This document shows, piece after piece, positions 25,516-34,786 of a stretch of 60,427 nucleotides of DNA. Every line of letters begins with the position of its first letter. Positions within the stretch are counted from its first letter, which is position 1. The notes under the pieces were generated by a model that saw nothing but the letters and a program-made list of their open reading frames with translations, had not been told where the DNA came from and searched no databases. This DNA comes from Avidesulfovibrio sp964369685 (GTDB lineage: Bacteria > Desulfobacterota > Desulfovibrionia > Desulfovibrionales > Desulfovibrionaceae), in assembly GCA_964369685.1 (NCBI GenBank), contig CAYJFB010000015.1, positions 1 through 60,427 of the forward strand, given 5' to 3'. Both the position numbers and the translations under genes were made by a program.

Positions 25516-26772
25516 TTATTTATTGAGTTCGCGCTCTTGAGGAAAAAGAGGCAAATAACGATATGTGATTGCCAGAGAAATCCAAGCATAGGCAAAAATC
25601 ATTGCCGAAATAGCCCATTCAGTCCAGTTAGGAAAATAAAATTCCCATGTATCAAAAGGCATTACAGGTATAGCCAAGGTTTGTACCGTCATGGCATAAC
25701 GATTGATAGTCACCCCAATACACGCCAAGATCCCTGCCAAATAGAAGTATTTCGGATTAGAACGTGTTTTTTCGGACAACAAAAGCCAAGCAGGCACAAT
25801 ACCGCCCACCACCAATTCAGCAAAAAGCCACCAAGTACCAAAAACCCATCCGTGAAACATTTGACTGAAAGACATTCCCGTATTCGGCAAAAGCCCCCAA
25901 ATCCATGCACCGGTGTCCAAGAGTTTAAACACAATATAAATACTAAACATCACACCGGCAATCTTGCCCATGGTTTGTTTTACGTCCCAAGAAACAAACT
26001 TTTTACCGGTAAGTTTTTCCATGAACGTGCACACAAGTACTGTACACATGGGGCCGCAACCAACCGCAGAAAGGATGTATAAGAAGAACGTCCAAGGCCA
26101 AATAAAGAAGCCTTCGCGAAATACATACGGACGAGCAAAAAGCACACCATACATACCGCCAAGTGAGCCTTGGTGAAACGTAGAAAGAAAGGCCCCTATG
26201 CCCGCAAAAAGCGGCATGAGCAAGTGCATGTTGTGCGCAACGGCGGCAGCAAATTTATTGGTAGCAAGTTTTCTGTTTTCAAGTGCCAAAGGAATGTATT
26301 CAATAACCAAGACCGTACAATAACAAGAAATACAAAAAATTACTTCCGTCAACATGGAGTGGACATTGGGATGCCAATAACCAAACCAGGCGCGCAACGG
26401 TTGACCGATGTCAAATACCAAAATGGTCATGGCACCAGAATAACATAAAAAACCGACAATGACAGCCAAATTAATAATGCTTTTGAGCGAATCAATATTG
26501 AGCAAATAACGCAAAGCACCCGTAAAAAAGGCACCGGCACCCAACGCAATCACCGCCAAGTCAATAGCAATCCAAAGCCCAAAACCAAAATAATCATCCA
26601 ACGCCGTCACGCCAAGTCCTCTGTAAAGTACTTGAAACGCAGCATACAGTCCCCAAAGACCAAGCATTGCAAAAGGCACAAGGTGCAACAAAAATTTTGT
26701 CAAAGAACAACGCTCAACACCTTCCGGAAAGAAGGCTGCGTCTACAGGTCTGTTATAATTCACCTCATCCAT
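25516..26772 (-). CDS. qrcD: menaquinone reductase integral membrane subunit QrcD (NrfD/PsrC family)
   Basis: Membrane anchor that binds menaquinone in the Qrc complex. 418 residues with about ten transmembrane helices (for example LVPFAMLGLWGLYAAF, LAVIALGAGAFFTGALRYLL, AVIVGFLCYSGAMTILVFDI) typical of the NrfD/PsrC family. ATG 26772 is chosen because AAGGAGGG precedes it; the frame opens at 26856 inside qrcC. Last gene of qrcABCD, 13 bases after qrcC. Family certain; the specific Qrc assignment rests on the four-gene order and matching subunits. Confidence 0.93.
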   Translation of the reverse strand: MDEVNYNRPVDAAFFPEGVERCSLTKFLLHLVPFAMLGLWGLYAAFQVLYRGLGVTALDDYFGFGLWIAIDLAVIALGAGAFFTGALRYLLNIDSLKSIINLAVIVGFLCYSGAMTILVFDIGQPLRAWFGYWHPNVHSMLTEVIFCISCYCTVLVIEYIPLALENRKLATNKFAAAVAHNMHLLMPLFAGIGAFLSTFHQGSLGGMYGVLFARPYVFREGFFIWPWTFFLYILSAVGCGPMCTVLVCTFMEKLTGKKFVSWDVKQTMGKIAGVMFSIYIVFKLLDTGAWIWGLLPNTGMSFSQMFHGWVFGTWWLFAELVVGGIVPAWLLLSEKTRSNPKYFYLAGILACIGVTINRYAMTVQTLAIPVMPFDTWEFYFPNWTEWAISAMIFAYAWISLAITYRYLPLFPQERELNK

Positions 26773-26785
26773 GACCCTGCCCTCC

Positions 26786-27565
26786 TTATGTGTTGTCGGT
26801 TTTGTTTGGCGATTCGTGTTCCAAGTAATTGTCGCCTTGACGGCGAACCCATTCACGACGACTCACATACCACACTTGCGGCTCGGTTCCGAGACGTTCC
26901 AATAAACGAAAGGCGTTGGGACTTTGTATTAACTCATGCACTTTATGTGCGGGGTTTTTCACATCACCAAAGCTTATGGCGCCGTTTGGACACGCTTCGG
27001 CACAAGACGAGACGTACGCACCGTCAGGCAACGCGTTGGGATCTTCACCGTTCACAACGGCTTTGCTCTTGGCAGCCATCAAGCGATGATGACAAAACGT
27101 GCATTTTTCAACCACACCGCGAGGACGTGGCGAAACATCAGGCGAAAGCACTTTGTCAAGTCCTGCAGGCCAAACCGGATCATGCCAATTGAAATAACGA
27201 GCATGATACGGACACGAAACCGCGCAATACCGACAACCGATACAACGAGGATAAATCTGACTGACAATGCCGCCCTCTTCATCCTTTGTTGTTGCCACAA
27301 CGGGACAAACCGAAACACAAGACGGTTTTCCGCATTGCATACAAGGTCTCGGTAAATATGCCACATCGTGTTCGGGGAAAGATTTTCCGTTGGAAAGTTG
27401 ATACACGAGCATCCAGTTTATGGTGCGCACCTTATCGGTGCCGTCCTTGGCCGGAGCAAGGTTGTTTTCTGCTTGACAGGCAACCATACAGGCTCCACAC
27501 CCGGTACACTTGTCCACGTCAACAACCATGCCCCATAAGATATTAAATTCTTTCAAAGCAGCCAT
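26786..27565 (-). CDS. qrcC: menaquinone reductase iron-sulfur subunit QrcC
   Basis: Electron-transfer subunit of Qrc on the periplasmic side, exported with QrcB since it has no signal of its own. 259 residues with four ferredoxin-type cysteine groups: CTGCGACMVAC near 21-31, CMQCGKPSCVSVCP, CIGCRYCAVSCP, and CTFCHHR with later CAEACP. The pattern matches PsrB/DmsB-like subunits. It starts 10 bases after the qrcB stop and precedes qrcD. Gene order A-B-C-D is the same as in Desulfovibrio vulgaris. Confidence 0.94.
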   Translation of the reverse strand: MAALKEFNILWGMVVDVDKCTGCGACMVACQAENNLAPAKDGTDKVRTINWMLVYQLSNGKSFPEHDVAYLPRPCMQCGKPSCVSVCPVVATTKDEEGGIVSQIYPRCIGCRYCAVSCPYHARYFNWHDPVWPAGLDKVLSPDVSPRPRGVVEKCTFCHHRLMAAKSKAVVNGEDPNALPDGAYVSSCAEACPNGAISFGDVKNPAHKVHELIQSPNAFRLLERLGTEPQVWYVSRREWVRRQGDNYLEHESPNKTDNT

Positions 27566-27575
27566 GCTTGCATCC

Positions 27576-29651
27576 TTAGGCTTTGACGATTTTCACGCCG
27601 GGGCAGTGCCATAGGGCCAGACCCGTTCCGGGTTCAATCACAACAGAAAAAAGACGCATCACATTGGCGCCTTTGTCATGATTGAAGGCTTCAAACGCTG
27701 TATGACCAAAACCCTTTGTCAGAGCAACGGTATCATCGGTCACACCTTCATACACACCGACATAAGCCTCTAACGATCCGACGGTGTTGGAAACAACCAC
27801 ACGTTCACCGTCACGCAAGCCTTGTTTTTGGGCTGTGGCGGCGTTCATTTGTGCAACCAGCAAGCCGTTGACAAGTTCGTTGTCGGTGATCGTTTTGGTA
27901 TTGAAAGGCGGAATGGCGGTTTCAGCCGTCCCAAGAGAACGTTTACTCACAACAGCAACAGACAAGCCTCCGACAGAAGGTTCAGTCAGTTGTTGTTTTA
28001 CAATATCTACGGGCAAACGCAATGTCTGTAACGACAAAACGCGATCGTCCACAAAACACTCCCCTTTAAGAAGCGTGTTCCATTCTGCGCCGGTAGCTTT
28101 GGCTTTCTGTTCAAACAGTTCAAGTGTCGTTGTAATATTTAATGTGATGCCGGCAGCTTTGGCAGAAGCCAACAACACATCACCTGCAGCTCGTGCCTCA
28201 TAAAAAGGCTTCACCACAGGCTTAGACAACGCATACACATTTTGACCGACGCCATACGGATAGGCCACGTCATCAAAACGCTCAAGACCCATCGCCGCAG
28301 GCAACACCAAATCACACTGCCGAGCACTTTCATCAAGAAAACACGAAAACGCGACAGAAAAACCTGCACGTTTGAGTAACGTCGAAACCTCATTACCGCC
28401 GGACAGTGCATAAACCGGATTGGCTTCGTATAGCAAAAGCAAACCACCGTCAAAAGCATCCTTGCTTTGCGATAATCCACGACAGAACCCCATAAAGTTC
28501 TGATCCATCATCGTCGCATACGACATGGCTCCGGAAACAACAGGATCGACAACAGGTAAAATACGTAATCCGCCGTCTTTATTCACCCTATCAAGCAATA
28601 CATTCAAAGCAATGCCAATCATACTCAACGCAGTGCCTTGAGTTTCAGTCGGATCGGATCCCGTAATGATTAAGGGGGCTTTGGCATTTTGTAAGGCGGT
28701 TAAAAGCGCTTCTTGTTGTGCCGTCGGCAAACCGGTCACTTCAGCCACTTTTTCAGGCGTCCACTTGGCAACCAATTCCGAGAAGGGGCGCAAGCCCAAC
28801 ATGGTGTTGCCTTTCACGGCAAATAAACGGTTGGCAAGCCCCAAAGCAAGAAACAATTCTGTACCCGGTTTGATAGGTAACCATGTATCGGCACCCGCAG
28901 CGGTGTTGTTTTGTACGGCACCTGCATAGGCCAAATGCATAGTCTGTGCAGCATCTTGAGGACGGGCATCACCCCATGTGCGGCGATTTGCCACTACAGG
29001 TCCCCATGCTTCAAGCACATTGGCACCAAGTGCGAGCACATAATCACTTTTAGCAAAATCAAAACCGACACGTCCCTGACCGCCCATCACTTTCCACGCT
29101 TTGGCTGTCACTTGTGCTTCACCGGGCATCAAGAAAAACTTGTTTGAGCCCATGGCAACAGTCAAAGCCGAAAGCAATTCATTCATGGAGCCGTTTTCAT
29201 CACCTGAAAGACAGACAAAACCTTTGTTGCGCGTGCGTTGTAATTCGGCAACCAGCAAGGCTTCGGCTTCATCCCAACTGATAGCCACATAGGCTCCGTC
29301 AGAACTGCGTTTCAACGGTGTGCGCAAGCGTTCGGGGCTATGCAACAACTGCACTTCTGCAGCCGCCAATGCCGAAAGTCCACCCAAGCTCAACGGGTGA
29401 TCCGCATCACCAAGAGCACGAATCGGGCGTCCGTCCACAAGCCGCACTTTTAATCCCGTAGCAGAAGGACACAGCTTGCTTGTTGTACGAATATACTCAT
29501 TCAGGTTATTCCCTTTCTTTGGGGAAGGAATCCACGGCCAGTTTTGTGTCCAAATGGATACATCATCCAAGGTTTGCCAAACAACCGGCGTTGCCAAAAC
29601 TCCGGCTGCCGCTCCCCCGGCAAATTTCAAAAAACCACGTCTATCGAACAT
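27576..29651 (-). CDS. qrcB: menaquinone reductase molybdopterin-oxidoreductase-like subunit QrcB
   Basis: Large periplasmic subunit of the Qrc complex, related to molybdopterin oxidoreductases but reported to lack the cofactor in D. vulgaris. 691 residues beginning with a twin-arginine signal (MFDRRGFLKFAGGAAAGVL). Family segments: SPERLRTPLKR, AISWDEAEALLVAEL, LALGANVLEAWGP and a C-terminal molydopterin-binding-like barrel (LRDGERVVVSNTVG). There is no N-terminal CxxC cluster motif and no obvious Mo-ligand Cys/SeCys in the expected place, consistent with a non-catalytic subunit. ATG 29651 follows GAGGAGGG. Confidence 0.93.
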   Translation of the reverse strand: MFDRRGFLKFAGGAAAGVLATPVVWQTLDDVSIWTQNWPWIPSPKKGNNLNEYIRTTSKLCPSATGLKVRLVDGRPIRALGDADHPLSLGGLSALAAAEVQLLHSPERLRTPLKRSSDGAYVAISWDEAEALLVAELQRTRNKGFVCLSGDENGSMNELLSALTVAMGSNKFFLMPGEAQVTAKAWKVMGGQGRVGFDFAKSDYVLALGANVLEAWGPVVANRRTWGDARPQDAAQTMHLAYAGAVQNNTAAGADTWLPIKPGTELFLALGLANRLFAVKGNTMLGLRPFSELVAKWTPEKVAEVTGLPTAQQEALLTALQNAKAPLIITGSDPTETQGTALSMIGIALNVLLDRVNKDGGLRILPVVDPVVSGAMSYATMMDQNFMGFCRGLSQSKDAFDGGLLLLYEANPVYALSGGNEVSTLLKRAGFSVAFSCFLDESARQCDLVLPAAMGLERFDDVAYPYGVGQNVYALSKPVVKPFYEARAAGDVLLASAKAAGITLNITTTLELFEQKAKATGAEWNTLLKGECFVDDRVLSLQTLRLPVDIVKQQLTEPSVGGLSVAVVSKRSLGTAETAIPPFNTKTITDNELVNGLLVAQMNAATAQKQGLRDGERVVVSNTVGSLEAYVGVYEGVTDDTVALTKGFGHTAFEAFNHDKGANVMRLFSVVIEPGTGLALWHCPGVKIVKA

Positions 29652-29668
29652 TCCGGCGCCCTCCTCAA

Positions 29669-30307
29669 CTACTTGTGACAGACAAAACACGCATTGTTGG
29701 CATTGGTGCCGGCAAGGTGATTAGGGTCGGCATGACATGCTTCACATTGCCACATTTTCATGGTGTTTTTGCTATAACCACTGATCCTGTTTTCTTCCAT
29801 CGCCGGAGAATAGCCTTTGTCAAGGGCTATGTGACAAAATTGACACAACTCCTGCTGTGAAAACGTGTGACACATGTTACAGCTTTCCATTGAGTGGGTC
29901 GCGTGACTGAAATACACGTTATCAGGTTGTTTTTGATACACAAGCCAATCAACTTCACGCCCTGTCTCCACATAGTTTTCAATAAAAAAGCGCTCGGCTT
30001 CAGAATCTCCGAGAGCAACGATGTGACATTCGGCACAGTCTTGTGTCGTCGGGAAGGCCGCAAAAGTGCCGTCATCACGCAGAGAGTGACAATCCACACA
30101 ATCCATACCCGCTTCCGTGACGTGCGTCTCATGACTGAATGCAACGGGCTGTTCCCGTGATGCGTACATCAACTCCGGAAAAATCCACCAACCAAACACC
30201 AAAGCCACTACGAAACCCAAAATAAGCGGTGCAAAACCGCATAGTCGGGAAGCGCACGGATGACAGGCACCCTGTTCGGGTGCTGTACACTTTTGCTTAT
30301 CCTCCAT
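29669..30307 (-). CDS. qrcA: menaquinone reductase hexahaem cytochrome c subunit QrcA
   Basis: Takes electrons from periplasmic type I cytochrome c3 and passes them to the rest of Qrc. 212 residues with one N-terminal membrane anchor (FAPLILGFVVALVFGWWIF) and six CxxCH haem sites: CVDCH, CAECH, CNMCH, CQFCH, CEACH and CFVCH. The short N-terminus before the anchor is Cys-rich (QKCTAPEQGACHPCASRLC). ATG 30307 is preferred to 30403 on the basis of the anchor position and a GAGG upstream. First gene of qrcABCD. This complex links periplasmic H2/formate oxidation to sulfur respiration. Confidence 0.94.
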   Translation of the reverse strand: MEDKQKCTAPEQGACHPCASRLCGFAPLILGFVVALVFGWWIFPELMYASREQPVAFSHETHVTEAGMDCVDCHSLRDDGTFAAFPTTQDCAECHIVALGDSEAERFFIENYVETGREVDWLVYQKQPDNVYFSHATHSMESCNMCHTFSQQELCQFCHIALDKGYSPAMEENRISGYSKNTMKMWQCEACHADPNHLAGTNANNACFVCHK

Positions 30308-30746
30308 ACCTGTCGCCTCTTTTTGAGCAAGAGTTGCGGAAAAAAACTGGCCTCGTGCCAACTTTGCAGAATCTACAAACGAATATTTCGAGAGCTTCTG
30401 CAAAAATCAAGTTTTACAAAAAACATCCTGTCAATGTTCTTTGCTTGTGTTTACATAGACGTTATGTCGCAATACGTCTACCCTTAAAAATGAGCGTGTT
30501 TCTTTAGAACACAAAAATACCAATGAACACATACATAAAAACATATCATAAAATAAAAATGTTTTTCTTGTAGTAGGCGACAGATCAATTTTATGTCAAG
30601 AATAAAGCGAAAAACTTTTTACTCGTGAAGTTTTTCTTTTAGTCCTTTTTTTTTAAAATGCTCTTCCCTAAAAGCAAAAAACATCGTTTAAAAAGAATTC
30701 AAAGCCTTTTACATATTATATATCTTGAAAAAAAAAGGATCTATTG
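30308..30746. other. intergenic region upstream of qrcA, downstream of aroE
   Basis: No gene. The right part (30600-30740) is A/T runs with a GAAAAACTT/AAGTTTTTC stem-loop at 30609-30636 which may end the aroE transcript, although its minus-strand T-tract (GCTTTATTCTTG) is weak. The left part should contain the qrcABCD promoter. Confidence 0.4.
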
Positions 30747-31580
30747 TCAAGGCATAATATCCATAGCCACACGCTCAAGCACAGAATTGTCCAACTCACG
30801 CCCAAGAAACAATTCTAATGCGGCAATCCCTTGATGCACGAGCATACCCAAACCACCGACAACAACAAGTCCGCGCCGTTCTGCCTCTATGAGTAAGGTT
30901 GTCATACGCGGCATATAAATCAAATCACACACCGAAGCATTATGCGGCAACTGGTCTAAAAAACAAAAATTATCGAAATCTCTGTTTACTCCATGCATAC
31001 CAAGTGGGGTTGCATTGATCAAAAGATCGGTTTGAGACATCACCTCAGTCAACGCCGACCAAGGCTTTACAAGCGCCTCTTCCAACATATTTGCCCGTTG
31101 CGGATCCCGACAACAAACTGTGACAGACGCGACACCGGCACCAAGCAAACCACAAACAGCCGCGCGTGCCGCACCGCCGGCTCCTAAAACTGTTACATGT
31201 CGTTTTTCAATCGCCATGCCCACACTGTCCAACAAGCGTACAACACCGATACCGTCTGTATTATACCCGTACAATCCGTCTTCACGCACCACAACCGTAT
31301 TGATTGCACCGATACGCGCAGCCTCGGGTGACACAAAATGGACGGCATCCAACATGGCTGTTTTATGTGGCATGGTTACATTAAACCCCCGAAGCCTTTT
31401 GGCTTCAGGCGTATGCAGCCAACCAAGCAAATCTTCTTCCGACACACAAAACCGTCCATATACGAAAGGTTCTCCCAAAAAACGTAACATGGCGGTATGC
31501 ATTTGTGGTGATAAGCTGTGAGCAATCGGATTACCAATGACAGCTAAATCGTATGGCGTGTGTTCGTTGATAGAACTCAT
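30747..31580 (-). CDS. aroE: shikimate dehydrogenase (NADP+)
   Basis: Reduces 3-dehydroshikimate to shikimate. 277 residues with the shikimate-binding SLSPQMHTAML, catalytic NVTMPHK, GAINTVV, NTDGIG, the Rossmann loop VLGAGGAARAA, NATPLGM and GLGMLVHQG. The ATG shares its A with the aroQ stop codon (TAATG), so the two are translationally coupled. Second step of a two-gene shikimate pair. Confidence 0.96.
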   Translation of the reverse strand: MSSINEHTPYDLAVIGNPIAHSLSPQMHTAMLRFLGEPFVYGRFCVSEEDLLGWLHTPEAKRLRGFNVTMPHKTAMLDAVHFVSPEAARIGAINTVVVREDGLYGYNTDGIGVVRLLDSVGMAIEKRHVTVLGAGGAARAAVCGLLGAGVASVTVCCRDPQRANMLEEALVKPWSALTEVMSQTDLLINATPLGMHGVNRDFDNFCFLDQLPHNASVCDLIYMPRMTTLLIEAERRGLVVVGGLGMLVHQGIAALELFLGRELDNSVLERVAMDIMP

Positions 31581-32020
31581 TATTTTCTTTCCTTATAGGA
31601 TTCAAGAAAAAAAGAGACAGCGGCCTTATAACCGTATAATCCAAGTCCACAAATTTGTCCGACACAAGCCGGTGCCGTTACAGAATGATGTCGAAAAGTT
31701 TCACGTTGGTGGACATTGGAAATATGTACTTCAACACTCGGCACATCAACCCCTTTCAATGCGTCATGCAACGCATAACTATAATGCGTCAAGGCACCGG
31801 GATTAATAATAATGCCATCAAAACAATCGACAGCCTTATGGATGGCGTCAATCAGCACGCCTTCATGATTTGACTGCACAAAATCCAACTCCACGTCCTG
31901 CTCGGCAGCAAACCCCTGAAGCGAAGAACACAGTTCGGCATAACTTTGTATACCATAAATACCCGGTTCTCGTTGACCGAGAAGATTGAGATTGGGACCG
32001 TTGATCACAAGTAAACGCAT
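31580..32020 (-). CDS. aroQ: 3-dehydroquinate dehydratase, type II
   Basis: Dehydrates 3-dehydroquinate to 3-dehydroshikimate. 146 residues, the type II length. Motifs: VINGPNLNLLGQREPGIYG (catalytic Tyr), QSNHEGVLIDAIH, INPGALTHYSYALHDAL, VEVHISNVHQRE. ATG 32020 has GGAGAAAG upstream; the frame opens at 32089 inside the preceding gene. 37 bases after the glycosyltransferase gene and overlapping aroE by one base, so all three may be one transcript. Confidence 0.96.
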   Translation of the reverse strand: MRLLVINGPNLNLLGQREPGIYGIQSYAELCSSLQGFAAEQDVELDFVQSNHEGVLIDAIHKAVDCFDGIIINPGALTHYSYALHDALKGVDVPSVEVHISNVHQRETFRHHSVTAPACVGQICGLGLYGYKAAVSFFLESYKERK

Positions 32021-32057
32021 AAGACTTTCTCCACACACAAAGTTTTTTTGGGAGGCA

Positions 32058-33719
32058 TTAATGATGGACAGGCAACGTACATTCCACAAGATCTTGCTTC
32101 AACAACCAATAGATATGAGCAAGAACAGTCTCTTCAGAAAATCTTTTTTCCCAAGCATATTCTTTTCTCATATATAAAAGATCTGCCACTGTGCATCCGT
32201 CCAAAGTGCGTTTTATAAGGGAATGAATGAGACTTTCTGTCATATTTACAGCAGCAAGCCCATAATTATTCCAAGGCGCTTTGCGTTGCAAACAAGCACG
32301 CCCAAGTGCCGTTGATTGCAAATGAATCTCATGATTAAGATGATGACTCGCATAGACAGCAAAAGTTTTGCCAAAGTCGAGTATATAGGGGTGTTTTGCG
32401 GAACGAATACGCCGTTCTTGCTCTTCACTGATAGGCATTTTTTCAAGCTCATCCCAAAAGAGTATCCATTCATCCACAACCTTGTCGAAGGTATAATACT
32501 TGGCAGCTCGTTTCTTTGCTTTTATGCCCATGCTTTTGCGTAAGTTCACATCTGAAAGCAACTGCAAGAGCGCTTGCTCCAAAGACGGTATATGCATGGC
32601 TGTTTGCTGACTACGAAACAATTGATGTTCGGTATTAAAAAGCACCCCGGAAAGAATATCCAGTGCCGGTGTTTCTGTCGGCGCAAAGGTTGGAATAAGA
32701 AAACCGGTTTCTCCATGAAGGACAATATCCTTATATCCATCCCAATGACTGGCGATGACAGGCAAACCGGATTGCGCAGCTTCAACAAGCGTTAAACCAA
32801 AGGTTTCTTGAATGTTATCTACAGGAGAAACAAACATATCTGCTGCGGCAAAAAGTTCTTTTTTACGTATTCGCGAAGGGTTTGCTTCAATGGTAAAAGG
32901 AATATCCCAAGCCTGAGCAAGATGAATGAGTTCTTCCTTAATACTGTCGCCGTCATTCATAGAACCGGCAATGTACAAAAAGAAAGAATGTTCGGGATAA
33001 TTTGTGCGTATACGCCGCAAAGCATTCAATAAAGGACGTACATCCATTTTGTCTGCAATACTGATTCGCCCGTAAAGTAAAATCATTACGGTTTCAGGAG
33101 CGAGTTGCAGACTTTCACGAAAGGTTTGACGCATTTCTTTATTATCACCCAAATCAGGATCAGGAACACCGAGAGGAATAATTTTTAATTGCGGCTGATA
33201 CCAGTCATCAGGCAGATCACGCACTCGCCTTGCATGATGATACCAAGAATCCATCACAGCAAGGCTTGTTGCAGAAGTACAACCTATAGCATCACGAGGT
33301 GTGCAACCTTGCCAAATGTGCCCCAAAGTTGTTTTTGCATAATCAATATAGCTTATCGTATGATTAACAGCAGTTACAGGAAAGAGTTTAGATGACAAAG
33401 CATTACGCACTTGACACACGGCAGCAAACTCCGTCATGGGATCAGACAAATGACACACCGTATAAGGAACAATTTTCAGACGTTTTTCAAGTTGTATACG
33501 GGAAAAAGCTTGAAGCGCACCACGCTGTAAAAGCGGTTGAGCTGCCGGCTCTGCGCTCCACATAGTCATAAGTTGTTCTGGATCATGAACATAAAAATGA
33601 TAATTATCAAAGGGATCTTTTTTAAAAAGAGCATTAATAAATCCCGTATTAGCCTGCTTACGTCCCAAAATAGGACCGTCTTCATAGTAGGGATGAAGTG
33701 ATAAAAAATTTCGTGACAT
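32058..33719 (-). CDS. GT4-family glycosyltransferase with long C-terminal extension
   Basis: Retaining GT-B sugar transferase; substrate unknown. 553 residues. Nucleotide-sugar motif E-x7-E at E305 and E313 (ETFGLTLVE) followed by SGLPVIASHWDGYKD and GETGFLIP. YGRISIADKMDVRPLL is the usual start of the C-terminal Rossmann fold. About 130 residues beyond the core (after YTFDKVVDEW) form a helical extension of unknown role. Start ATG 33719 with AGGA before it. No signal peptide. It leads aroQ-aroE; that association is not a known functional link. Confidence 0.85.
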   Translation of the reverse strand: MSRNFLSLHPYYEDGPILGRKQANTGFINALFKKDPFDNYHFYVHDPEQLMTMWSAEPAAQPLLQRGALQAFSRIQLEKRLKIVPYTVCHLSDPMTEFAAVCQVRNALSSKLFPVTAVNHTISYIDYAKTTLGHIWQGCTPRDAIGCTSATSLAVMDSWYHHARRVRDLPDDWYQPQLKIIPLGVPDPDLGDNKEMRQTFRESLQLAPETVMILLYGRISIADKMDVRPLLNALRRIRTNYPEHSFFLYIAGSMNDGDSIKEELIHLAQAWDIPFTIEANPSRIRKKELFAAADMFVSPVDNIQETFGLTLVEAAQSGLPVIASHWDGYKDIVLHGETGFLIPTFAPTETPALDILSGVLFNTEHQLFRSQQTAMHIPSLEQALLQLLSDVNLRKSMGIKAKKRAAKYYTFDKVVDEWILFWDELEKMPISEEQERRIRSAKHPYILDFGKTFAVYASHHLNHEIHLQSTALGRACLQRKAPWNNYGLAAVNMTESLIHSLIKRTLDGCTVADLLYMRKEYAWEKRFSEETVLAHIYWLLKQDLVECTLPVHH

Positions 33720-33801
33720 AAAAAATTCCTACAAAAAGCTGTTTATATTTCAAGACAATCATAAAAAATCGTATATACACACATATATACATTTTTCCCT
33801 G

Positions 33802-34320
33802 TTATATCAATACCTCTTCCACACTCTTTAAAGGCACACGGGTCGATACGGCATGTAAAGCAATCTGATGAATAGCCTCACTGACCGATGCACAACATTC
33901 CGGAATAATACATACAGTATATTTTTCTGCACTTTTTGATATGGCTGTGTGTGTCACACAATTTTGTGTCATCATACCACAAATCAACAGTTCTTCGGAG
34001 CCGAGCTGTGTAAGAACAGACTCCAAATCCGTTTGATAAAAAGCGTCGGCATATTGTTTTTGCACAATCTTTGAGTTATGGATATAAGGTAACAGTTCCC
34101 GATGTAGTTCGACACCCAATGTGCCGGCATTGAAAAAAGGAGCAATACCCCTGCTACTGTCTGCAACATGTTGCACAAAAACAACAGGAGTCTCTAAATG
34201 TATTGCTTTTTCAATAGCATTTTTAATATTGGCAAGTGTTTCTTCTGCTTGCCATAAGGGAAATTTTCCATCTGCAAAATAATCGTTTTGAATATCAATG
34301 ACAACAAGTGTTTTTTGCAT
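33802..34320 (-). CDS. cysteine hydrolase, isochorismatase/nicotinamidase superfamily
   Basis: Cytoplasmic hydrolase. 172 residues with the triad D9 (VVIDIQNDYF), K88 (IVQKQYADAF) and C121 (GMMTQNCVTHTA, with the family's cis-peptide before it). It lacks the PncA metal-site DxHxxxH pattern, so a generic isochorismatase-like amidase is more likely than nicotinamidase. GAGGAG precedes ATG 34320. Single gene. Confidence 0.87.
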   Translation of the reverse strand: MQKTLVVIDIQNDYFADGKFPLWQAEETLANIKNAIEKAIHLETPVVFVQHVADSSRGIAPFFNAGTLGVELHRELLPYIHNSKIVQKQYADAFYQTDLESVLTQLGSEELLICGMMTQNCVTHTAISKSAEKYTVCIIPECCASVSEAIHQIALHAVSTRVPLKSVEEVLI

Positions 34321-34786
34321 AGCAATGCTCCTCATAGGTGTTTTAAATTTTTATTATTTATCATTATGAAAATGGTTCTTTATTCACCTTTTATGAATAT
34401 AAAGCAACATCAAAACATACTCAACATGCAAAATCTGTCAAGTAATTCAAGATAAATAAAAATATCTTCACTTAACTCTTGTTTCAGCCCATCAAACATA
34501 TTGCTTTTTTCATACTTGCAGTGTATATATTTATAATCAAAATTTTTATATTTTTGTATAATATAAATACATACACTGTTTGATATAATTATATATATTA
34601 TTGAACATGACTCTCATATAAAAATATACAATAAAAACGAAACAGTATTTTTATTTATTATGTATATGTTATTCAAATAAAAATACAACAAAATAATAAA
34701 TACATTATAAAACTCTCAACACATTTTATTTATGACCATCTTTTCATCACAATCATTTTCAACTTACAATCATGGAGGTTTCTGCC
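34321..34786. other. very AT-rich intergenic region
   Basis: No gene or clear repeat; A/T runs dominate from 34340 to 34730. It should contain promoters for the hydrolase (minus) and chemoreceptor (plus). I could not identify a FliA-type promoter. Confidence 0.4.

Noticed and set aside
26786..29651. qrcB-qrcC as polysulfide or nitrate reductase
   Set aside because: No N-terminal Fe-S motif and the hexahaem QrcA plus gene order point to Qrc.
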